From Syntrophaceae bacterium UBA1062 (GTDB lineage: Bacteria > Desulfobacterota > Desulfomonilia > UBA1062), in assembly GCA_002316295.1 (NCBI GenBank), contig DCDF01000143.1, positions 1 to 6,140 of the forward strand: DNA of 6,140 nucleotides, given 5' to 3'. The translations under genes were made by a program, and so were the position numbers. Each line of letters opens with the position of its first letter. Within the stretch, counting starts at the first letter, position 1. Below, in pieces: positions 1 to 5,185 of this stretch. The notes under the pieces are model-generated. The model ran no database searches. It was not told the origin of the DNA and was given only the letters and a program-made list of their open reading frames with translations.

Positions 1-576
1 CATGGCCCTCAGGTTCACCTCCTTCGGAGGCGCCGGGTACTCGGTCACGCAGTGGAGCAGGGTGATCTCGCGGTTGCCTGCGGAGAGCACCACCTCCAAA
101 GCCTCCTCAACCTCGCCGAGGTTCGCCATTCCGGTCGATATGATCATCGGCTTCCTCTTCCGGGCCACGTGGCGCAGAAAGGGCAGGTTCGTGAGCTCCC
201 CCGAGCCGATCTTGAGCATGGGCACGCCCAGCGACTCCAGCAGGTCGGCGCTCTGCTCGTCGAATGGCGTGGAGAGAAACATGATGCGCTGCGACCGGCA
301 GAAGCGCACCAGCTCGCGGTGCTCCTCCACGCCCAGCTCCAGCCTCCTGAGCATGGAAAGCTGCGACTCCACAGCGTTTGATGTTTTTTTCTGATACCAG
401 GCCTTTTCGAGCCCTTCGGCCGCCAGGGCGTCGGCCCGGAATGTCTGGAACTTGACTGCGTCCGCCCCCGCCATCCCGGCCTGCCGCACCAGGGCCTTCG
501 CGGTCTCGAGCGAGCCGTTGTGGTTCACCCCGGCCTCGGCGATAATGAAGACCCCTCTTTTTTTCACCGCGCTCAT
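1..576 (-). CDS. legI: NeuB/LegI-type nonulosonic acid synthase, N-terminal part (runs off left edge)
   Basis: This gene starts at ATG 576-574 and stays open to base 1, giving 192 residues with no stop. Family members are usually about 330-350 residues, so the C-terminal part of the barrel and the SAF (antifreeze-like) domain lie outside. The enzyme condenses a 2-epimerised N-acetyl-hexosamine derivative with phosphoenolpyruvate to a nine-carbon nonulosonic acid in the cytoplasm. Visible family motifs are EAGVNHNG (14-21), KFQTF (42-46), STPFD (102-106), KIGSGEL (122-128), ISTGM (146-150), LLHCVTEYPAP (173-183) and VNLRAM (187-192). H175 corresponds to one metal-binding histidine of NeuB; the second would be outside the window. 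The ending VNLRAM fits the NeuB/LegI branch better than PseI. The start overlaps the upstream acyltransferase stop (ATGA) and has an AGGAGG site. Legionaminate rather than sialate specificity is inferred from the LegB/LegC neighbours. Confidence 0.93.
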   Translation of the reverse strand, partial: MSAVKKRGVFIIAEAGVNHNGSLETAKALVRQAGMAGADAVKFQTFRADALAAEGLEKAWYQKKTSNAVESQLSMLRRLELGVEEHRELVRFCRSQRIMFLSTPFDEQSADLLESLGVPMLKIGSGELTNLPFLRHVARKRKPMIISTGMANLGEVEEALEVVLSAGNREITLLHCVTEYPAPPKEVNLRAM

Positions 577-1205
577 GCGATCCTCCTCGCCGGATTGCCC
601 GCATACACGCCCGGCTCGGATATGTCCGCCGCCACCACCGAACCGGCCCCGATGACGGCGCCCCCACATACATTGACGCCTTGGACGATGCACGAGCCCG
701 CGCCCACCAGCACATCGTCGCCGACGCTCGCCCCGCCACTCAGCACGGCCCCCGGGCAGATGTGTACGAAGTCGCCCACCGAGGCGTCGTGCTCGACCAC
801 GCAGTGCGAGTTGAGGATGCAGTGCCTGCCGATTGCGGCCCCCACGTTCACCAGCGCGCCGTCCAGGGCCACGGTGCCGTCGCCGAGCGATGTCTCTTCG
901 CCCACAACGGCGTTGGGAGACAAGATGCAGGGAAACAGGAGCCCCAGGCCTTCGGCGTGCTGTGCAATCCTTCGGCGGATTTCGCTCGACTTGACGTGGC
1001 CCACGCCCACCACCGCGCCGAGACCTTTGTACCTCGCGGCGAGGCTTCCCAGAGCGGAATCGTCACCCAGGTACCCCACCCCGAGAATCCCGCCCCTGCC
1101 CACGGGGTCGGTGTAGCCGAGAATGCTCCATCGGGCGTCTCTCTTCAGCAGGCCGATCACCACCTTGGCGTGGCCGCCCCCTCCCAGCACGAGGATTCTA
1201 CGCAC
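573..1205 (-). CDS. legH: PglD/NeuD/LegH-type sugar O/N-acyltransferase (left-handed beta-helix)
   Basis: The 210-residue product has an N-terminal Rossmann-like PglD_N domain (about 1-85) opening with LVLGGGGHAKVV, then a hexapeptide-repeat left-handed beta-helix (about 93-207) with repeats such as VVGEET, VGAAIG, VGDFVH and VGDDVL, and the usual ending YAGNPARRIA. H139 in VVEHD sits where PglD has its catalytic base; H148 is also conserved-looking. Such enzymes form trimers and acetylate the 4-amino group of an NDP-4-amino-4,6-dideoxy sugar with acetyl-CoA. Its place between a LegC-type aminotransferase and a LegI-type synthase fits the LegH step. The start chosen is GTG 1205-1203, because it gives the family-typical MRRILVLGGGGHA and has GGAGGAG seven bases upstream. 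An ATG at 1235 would add ten unrelated residues and a longer overlap with legC. It overlaps legC by 8 bases and legI by 4. NeuD, a sialic acid O-acetyltransferase, is the main alternative. Confidence 0.9.
   Translation of the reverse strand: MRRILVLGGGGHAKVVIGLLKRDARWSILGYTDPVGRGGILGVGYLGDDSALGSLAARYKGLGAVVGVGHVKSSEIRRRIAQHAEGLGLLFPCILSPNAVVGEETSLGDGTVALDGALVNVGAAIGRHCILNSHCVVEHDASVGDFVHICPGAVLSGGASVGDDVLVGAGSCIVQGVNVCGGAVIGAGSVVAADISEPGVYAGNPARRIA
582..587 (-). promoter_or_regulatory. Ribosome binding site for legI
   Basis: The minus strand reads AGGAGG here, five bases before ATG 576. It lies inside the last codons of the acyltransferase gene, and the start overlaps that gene's stop as ATGA. 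This supports the chosen legI start and suggests coupled translation. Confidence 0.85.
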
Positions 1206-2364
1206 GTTTGAGCTCCTCCACCACCCGTGACACATCCTCGGGGGTGAGATCCACGCTGCAGGGCAGGTTCAGGGTAGAGCGCCACATGCTCTCCGCCCGC
1301 TCGATGCGGTAGGCCAGGCACCGCCGGTAGGGCTTCTGCAGGTGGTTGGGGTACCACAGCGGCCTCGTCTCCACGCCGCGCGATCTCAGGCGGCCCATGA
1401 TGCGGTCCCTCATCCGCCGAGGCGACCGGCCTTCGAGCCTGAGCGCATACATCCACAGGTTGTTCTCCGCATACGGCGGCACCGGGGCGAGCCTCATGCC
1501 CTCGGCGTCCGCAAGCTGTTTCCGGTAGAGGCGGTAGTTGGCTCTTTTCTTTTCCAGGTGCGCGCCCAGCCTCTCCATCTGGGCGACCCCCACGGCCGCG
1601 TTCAGGTTGGACATCCGGTAGTTGTACCCCACCTCGTTGTGGACGTAGTAGGTCGCGTCGTCCTTGGCCTGAGTGGTGAGGTAGCGCGCCCTGTGCGCCA
1701 GCGCCGGGCTGTCCGTGATGATCATACCTCCCCCGCCCGTGGTGATGATCTTGTTTCCGTTGAACGACAGGCATCCGGCCTGCCCGATGAGCCCGGCATG
1801 CCTCTTTCCGGCAGTCCCGCGCCCGGTGTACCATGTGCCCAGGGCCTCGGTCGCGTCCTCCACCACGGGTATGCGCCGCTGTCTGCAGAGCGAGGCCAGC
1901 TCTTCGAGGTCGGCTGCGTTGCCGAAGACATGGACCGGCAGCAGGGCGCCGATCCTGCGTCCCGTGCTCGAGTTGCGGGTCGCCCTTCCGAAGAGGCGCG
2001 TGTGCGTGAGGATGAACTCGGCGGTCTTTTCCGCATCGATGTTGAAGTACTCGTCGCAGTCCATGAAGACCGGCTCGGCACCGGCGTACCGGATGGCGTT
2101 GACCGCGGCTATGAAGGTGATCGTGGGCACGATGATCTCGTCGCCCGGCCTTACCCCGCAGGCGAGCAGGGCCGTGTGCAGGGCCGAGGTGCCATTGACG
2201 CAGGCCACCGCATGCTTTGCGCCGGTGTAGCGGCGCACCGCTTCTTCGAACATCCCGACATACCCGCCGGCCGATGACACCCAGCCGCTCTTCAGGCAGT
2301 CCTCAACATACCGCCACTCGTTTGCACCGATGCAGGGCACAGACAGTGGAATGCACTCAGACAC
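1198..2364 (-). CDS. legC: LegC-type PLP-dependent NDP-4-keto-sugar aminotransferase (DegT/DnrJ/EryC1/StrS family)
   Basis: This 388-residue fold-type I aminotransferase should convert the NDP-4-keto-6-deoxy-GlcNAc made by LegB into the 4-amino sugar, using PLP and probably glutamate. Visible landmarks are IPLSVPCIGANEW (5-17), SGWVSSAGGYV (26-36), the cofactor-phosphate stretch NGTSALHTALL (58-68), EIIVPTITFIAAVNAI (76-91), PVHVFGNA (143-150), VVEDATEALGTW (167-178, with D170 for the PLP ring nitrogen), and FNGNKIITTGGGGMI (201-215) with K205 as the Schiff-base lysine. LTTQAKDD (229-236) and NEVGYNYRMSNLNAAVG (243-259) are typical of the LegC subgroup and argue against a plain ArnB or PseC assignment. 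The start is GTG 2364-2362, preceded by GAGG six bases upstream inside the end of legB. The stop (TAG 1200-1198) overlaps the next start. All catalytic landmarks are present and the length is normal. Confidence 0.95.
   Translation of the reverse strand: MSECIPLSVPCIGANEWRYVEDCLKSGWVSSAGGYVGMFEEAVRRYTGAKHAVACVNGTSALHTALLACGVRPGDEIIVPTITFIAAVNAIRYAGAEPVFMDCDEYFNIDAEKTAEFILTHTRLFGRATRNSSTGRRIGALLPVHVFGNAADLEELASLCRQRRIPVVEDATEALGTWYTGRGTAGKRHAGLIGQAGCLSFNGNKIITTGGGGMIITDSPALAHRARYLTTQAKDDATYYVHNEVGYNYRMSNLNAAVGVAQMERLGAHLEKKRANYRLYRKQLADAEGMRLAPVPPYAENNLWMYALRLEGRSPRRMRDRIMGRLRSRGVETRPLWYPNHLQKPYRRCLAYRIERAESMWRSTLNLPCSVDLTPEDVSRVVEELKRA
1213..1219 (-). promoter_or_regulatory. Ribosome binding site deciding the legH GTG start
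   Basis: The minus strand reads GGAGGAG, seven bases before GTG 1205. It is placed correctly for that codon, whereas it lies inside the gene if the ATG at 1235 is used. It sits within the end of legC. Confidence 0.85.
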
Positions 2365-3328
2365 TGCACACCTCGGGCTTGTAGCGCCTTGTATGAGCGC
2401 CGAACCACTCGATCGTTTCCATGAGCCCTGTTTCGAGATCGTAGCGCGGCCGCCAGGATGTGAGCGTCTTGATCTTCGTGTTGTCGCACCGCAGGCGCAT
2501 GACCTCGCTCTTATCCGGCCGAAACCGCTCGCTGTCCTCGATGATCCGGATGTCCACGCCCATCATCCCGGCGATGGTCCAAGCCAGCTCGCCCACGGAT
2601 ACATCCCGGTTCATGCCGATGTTCACGGCCGCTCCATAGAGGCCGGGCGACCTGAATATCTCGAGAAACCCCGCGACCGTATCCCTGACAAAGGTGAGGT
2701 CGCGCCTTGGCAGGAGATTTCCCAGGCGGACCTCGCCGCGGCCGCTCATGATCTGGGAGATGATGGCAGGTATCACGGCGCGCGCCGACTGCCTGGGTCC
2801 GAAGGTGTTGAACGGCCGCACGAGCTTCACGGGCAGACCGTAGGAACGGTGGTAGCTGACAGCCAGCTGATCGGCGGCGATCTTGGACGCCGAGTAGGGC
2901 GACTGGCCCACCAGGGGGTGGCGCTCGTCGATGGGCACGTACTGCGCGGTGCCGTAGATCTCGCTGGTGGAGGTGACGACCACGTTCTCGACGCCGGCGC
3001 TTCTCGCCGATTCGAGGATGTTGTATGTGCCTTCCACGTTCGTTCGGATATAAGCGAGCGGCGACTGGTAGGAGTAGGGAATCCCGATGAGCGCGGCCAG
3101 GTGAAACACGCCGGAGCATCCCTGCATGGCGCGTTTTACGGAATCCATGTCGCGGATATCGCCGGCAACGATCTCCATATCCTTTTTCATATGGCTCTGC
3201 TCGAGCCAGCCCCAGGTGCCGCCCGAGTTGTAGCGGACAAAGGCCCGCACATCGAACCCCGCCTCAACACACTGCTCGGCGAGGTGCGAACCGATGAAAC
3301 CCCCTGCGCCCGTGATAAGAATTTTCAT
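2357..3328 (-). CDS. legB: LegB-type NAD-dependent NDP-GlcNAc 4,6-dehydratase (extended SDR)
   Basis: From the ATG at 3328 the product has 323 residues and begins MKILITGAGGFIGSHLAEQ, with the NAD-binding GxxGxxG at G7, G10 and G13. FHLAALIGIPYSY (75-87) follows, then TSTSEIYGTAQYVPIDE (119-135) containing the T121/E123 region used by dehydratases, and SPYSASK (143-149) with catalytic Y145 and K149. RPFNTFGPRQSARAVIP (171-187) and LPRRDLTFVRDT (206-217) bind the nucleotide-sugar and strongly resemble the LegB subgroup. It should remove water from UDP- or GDP-GlcNAc to give the 4-keto-6-deoxy sugar, the first step toward legionaminic acid or bacillosamine; the nucleotide cannot be read from sequence. 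Other possible starts are ATG 3334 (adds two residues; GAAGAG six bases upstream) and GTG 3373 (adds fifteen charged residues, overlapping the flippase stop as GTGA). I favour 3328 because the family begins at the first beta strand. The 3' end overlaps legC by 8 bases. Confidence 0.94.
   Translation of the reverse strand: MKILITGAGGFIGSHLAEQCVEAGFDVRAFVRYNSGGTWGWLEQSHMKKDMEIVAGDIRDMDSVKRAMQGCSGVFHLAALIGIPYSYQSPLAYIRTNVEGTYNILESARSAGVENVVVTSTSEIYGTAQYVPIDERHPLVGQSPYSASKIAADQLAVSYHRSYGLPVKLVRPFNTFGPRQSARAVIPAIISQIMSGRGEVRLGNLLPRRDLTFVRDTVAGFLEIFRSPGLYGAAVNIGMNRDVSVGELAWTIAGMMGVDIRIIEDSERFRPDKSEVMRLRCDNTKIKTLTSWRPRYDLETGLMETIEWFGAHTRRYKPEVCSV
2371..2374 (-). promoter_or_regulatory. Ribosome binding site for the legC GTG start
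   Basis: The minus strand reads GAGG, six bases before GTG 2364, inside the last codons of legB. It is short but well spaced, and the resulting protein begins exactly where LegC proteins usually begin. Confidence 0.6.
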
Positions 3329-3369
3329 GCCCATCTCTTTCTCTTCATCTCTTCGTTTTGCTCGAGCCG

Positions 3370-4923
3370 TCACAGGCCGCTCTGGCTGCCGGCGCTCTGT
3401 TTCCGGCCCTTTCCGCGCGGGCGTCCGGCACGCTTTTCAGGCTCTGTGAGAGGCTCGAGAGGCTGTTCCTCGCTCGAGGGAAACATCCTTCTCTTGATCG
3501 GGAGGAATATCTCCGGCTCGATCAGCCCCATGGCAAACGCACTCCAGCAGAACGCCGCCATCAGGGCGATCTTCGCGGAAAGGCTTATGAGGAGTTGTAG
3601 CTGTGTTGCCAGGATCGCGAGAAAGTAGCAGATCGATACGCTCAGCACCAGCTTGGCGATCCGCCCCCACTCGATGTCGATCCGATAGAGCCTCTGCGAC
3701 ATGACAAAGCTCACCCCGGCCAGAAGGGCATTGCTGACGTTCGACGAGGCGACCGCCCCCCAGAGGCCCCACCGGGGTATGAGAATGAGGTTCAGAACGA
3801 TGTTCGTCACCGACGATGCCGCGCTGATGTAGAATATGTATCGCGATTTCATGCTGATGAGGATCCCGTTCTCGAGGTGGTATTTCATGCCGAATAGGAT
3901 CCAGCTGAGGATCAGGGGCGGAATGTAGCGTGCCGACGGGCGGAATTCGTCCGCTGCCATGAATCTGATGATCTCATCCGAAAAGATCGATATGAACAGG
4001 CCAAAGGCCCCGATCGCCAGCAGATACTGCTCGAAGATCGAGCCGTATGTTCTCGGCCCGCCCTCTTCCTTGGCGATCACGTAGCGTATGGGCTGAAAGC
4101 TCTGCAGAAACGTGGATGTCAGGAGGATGTGCACGCCCATGGCGATCTTTCCCGCCACCGCGTATATTCCGGTTTCGAACGGCGAGAAGAAGTAGTTGAT
4201 GAAGAACCTGTCCGATTCGTTTGTGAGGACGCGGAAGATCGATGAGAACCCCAGAGGCATGGAAAACCGGACCATCGCGATGCCCAGCCTCGATGAAAAA
4301 CCCAACCCGGTCTTTATCAGGATCGGCGCGGAGATGACGACGGCCAGCAACGTCTTGGTGATGAGCGCGGAATAGAATATCCCGATCAGCCCGGTGTGCC
4401 TAAAAGCAATGAAGTAGATGTTCAACATGATGAGCATGATCGTGTTCAGGATCGATAAAAACACGAAGGTCGACGACTTGGCCCTGAGTATGAGATAAGA
4501 AAAACCGATCGACACGAAAAAGCCTATGAAAAGGGCCGTGCTCGAGATCATGAAATATTTTCCGTAATCGTTCCTGCCGAACAGCAGCTCCGACAGGGGA
4601 ACGGAAAAGAGAAGCAGGATGGGGATGAAGATCACGCATAGCAGCGCATTGATGATGTATGATGTCGATATGATGAGGCCTTTTTCCTTCTCGTCGCGGC
4701 CTTCGGCATAAAACCTCGCTATGGCCTGGTTGAGGCCCATGCTCACCATGATCCCGATGATGGTGATCGAGGTCTCCACGATGGCCGCCACCCCATAGTC
4801 GGCCGGAGTGAGAAAATTCATGTAGAAGGGCAGCAGCAGAAATCCCGCAGCCTGGGCGAAAATCGTGCCGAGACCGTATACACTCGAGTGCTTGAGCAGG
4901 AAGCGGAGCTCTTTTATCGCCAT
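3370..4923 (-). CDS. Wzx-type polysaccharide/oligosaccharide flippase (MOP superfamily)
   Basis: This 517-residue polytopic inner-membrane protein has a family-typical opening: YGLGTIFAQAAGFLLLPFY (16-34), then FLTPADYG (37-44). I estimate about 14 hydrophobic segments, near 14-36, 45-65, 85-109, 124-146, 152-173, 178-204, 220-235, 252-275, 296-316, 333-352, 363-384, 386-408, 422-443 and 446-468. NLILIPRWGLWGAVASS (378-394) is also characteristic of Wzx/RfbX-like proteins. These proteins move undecaprenyl-linked glycans from the cytoplasmic to the periplasmic face. A hydrophilic, basic and proline-rich tail of about 40 residues (476-517) follows the last segment and is probably cytoplasmic. 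The start ATG 4923-4921 has AGAGG five bases upstream. The gene lies directly upstream of the legB-legI unit, so its cargo may contain the nonulosonic acid, but that is inference. Local GC is lower than in the sugar genes (28 of 60 at 4381-4440 against 40 of 60 at 1861-1920 in legC). Confidence 0.92.
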   Translation of the reverse strand: MAIKELRFLLKHSSVYGLGTIFAQAAGFLLLPFYMNFLTPADYGVAAIVETSITIIGIMVSMGLNQAIARFYAEGRDEKEKGLIISTSYIINALLCVIFIPILLLFSVPLSELLFGRNDYGKYFMISSTALFIGFFVSIGFSYLILRAKSSTFVFLSILNTIMLIMLNIYFIAFRHTGLIGIFYSALITKTLLAVVISAPILIKTGLGFSSRLGIAMVRFSMPLGFSSIFRVLTNESDRFFINYFFSPFETGIYAVAGKIAMGVHILLTSTFLQSFQPIRYVIAKEEGGPRTYGSIFEQYLLAIGAFGLFISIFSDEIIRFMAADEFRPSARYIPPLILSWILFGMKYHLENGILISMKSRYIFYISAASSVTNIVLNLILIPRWGLWGAVASSNVSNALLAGVSFVMSQRLYRIDIEWGRIAKLVLSVSICYFLAILATQLQLLISLSAKIALMAAFCWSAFAMGLIEPEIFLPIKRRMFPSSEEQPLEPLTEPEKRAGRPRGKGRKQSAGSQSGL

Positions 4924-5181
4924 GGTCGCCTCTACAGGTATCTTTTCGAACAGGGTGGAATAGCGGTTTTCACGATCAGCGGTCGCATCCGGGGATCAGG
5001 GCCATATCGAGTGTCGTCAGCCATCCGGTGAAACGGCGTTCAGCCGCCATCGGGCATGGCTGGCGAAAGATATCACGTTTGTTATGAACAAGGCGTCGCA
5101 ATGCCGCCGGCTCTTTCCAGGCCCCGTTTCCAGGGGCATAACCGGCCGCCGGCAACGATCATATTTCTTTAAGACATTCAT
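4924..5181. other. Intergenic region between deacetylase and flippase (258 bases)
   Basis: I find no convincing gene here. The region holds most of the possible promoter at 5158-5185, the hairpin at 5103-5153, a small inverted repeat ttgtt-atg-aacaa at 5079-5091, and the flippase ribosome binding site AGAGG at 4929-4933. A 54-codon frame (5181-5017, minus strand) begins directly after the deacetylase stop but shows no recognisable motif and no good ribosome binding site. No intrinsic terminator with a T tract is seen, so read-through from the deacetylase gene into the flippase operon is possible. Confidence 0.6.
5103..5153 (-). repeat. GC-rich hairpin flanked by a 9-base direct repeat in the operon leader
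   Basis: The 9-mer gccgccggc occurs at 5103-5111 and again at 5145-5153 (plus-strand reading). Its inner gccggc is self-complementary, so the two copies can also pair as an outer stem. Between them gcccc (5121-5125) and ggggc (5133-5137) form a perfect 5-base stem with a 7-base loop. No run of T follows on the minus strand, so this is not a standard intrinsic terminator. It could be a leader structure, a Rho-independent pause, or simply GC-rich chance. Confidence 0.4.
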
Positions 5182-5185
5182 TCAA
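5158..5185 (-). promoter_or_regulatory. Possible sigma70-like promoter ahead of the flippase-leg operon
   Basis: On the minus strand TTGAAT (5185-5180) is followed after 16 bases by TATGAT (5163-5158). These match the -35 and -10 consensus at 4 of 6 and 5 of 6 positions. The -35 box overlaps the stop codon of the deacetylase. The spacer is AT-rich in an otherwise GC-rich region. If used, transcription would begin near 5150 and leave a leader of roughly 225 bases before the flippase ATG. This is found by eye, and AT-rich gaps give chance matches. Confidence 0.35.

Noticed and set aside
107..739. 210-codon minus-strand frame across the synthase and acyltransferase
   Set aside because: It is in another frame than the two genes that carry clear NeuB and PglD motifs, and its Gly/Arg-rich product resembles no family.
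1157..1834. 225-codon minus-strand frame inside legC
   Set aside because: It is a shifted frame of legC with Arg/Gly/Ala-rich sequence and no domain.
1342..2277. 311-codon open frame on the plus strand
   Set aside because: It is fully antisense to legC, which has complete PLP-aminotransferase motifs. The product is His/Arg/Gly-rich with no family features.
2330..3628. 432-codon open frame on the plus strand
   Set aside because: It lies opposite legB and the flippase end, whose protein motifs are unmistakable. Its translation has no recognisable domain. Long antisense frames are expected in GC-rich genes.
5103..5153. Intrinsic terminator for the deacetylase gene
   Set aside because: A hairpin is possible, but no T tract follows on the minus strand.
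5017..5181. 54-codon minus-strand frame (MNVLKKYDRC...) starting right after the deacetylase TGA
   Set aside because: It has no good ribosome binding site, its composition is mixed with no motif, and it overlaps the hairpin and promoter candidates. It could be real only if conserved in relatives.
4924..5181. RfaH ops/JUMPstart element in the flippase leader
   Set aside because: The nearest strings, such as GGCGGCTG, differ from GGCGGTAG at key positions, and no full element is present.
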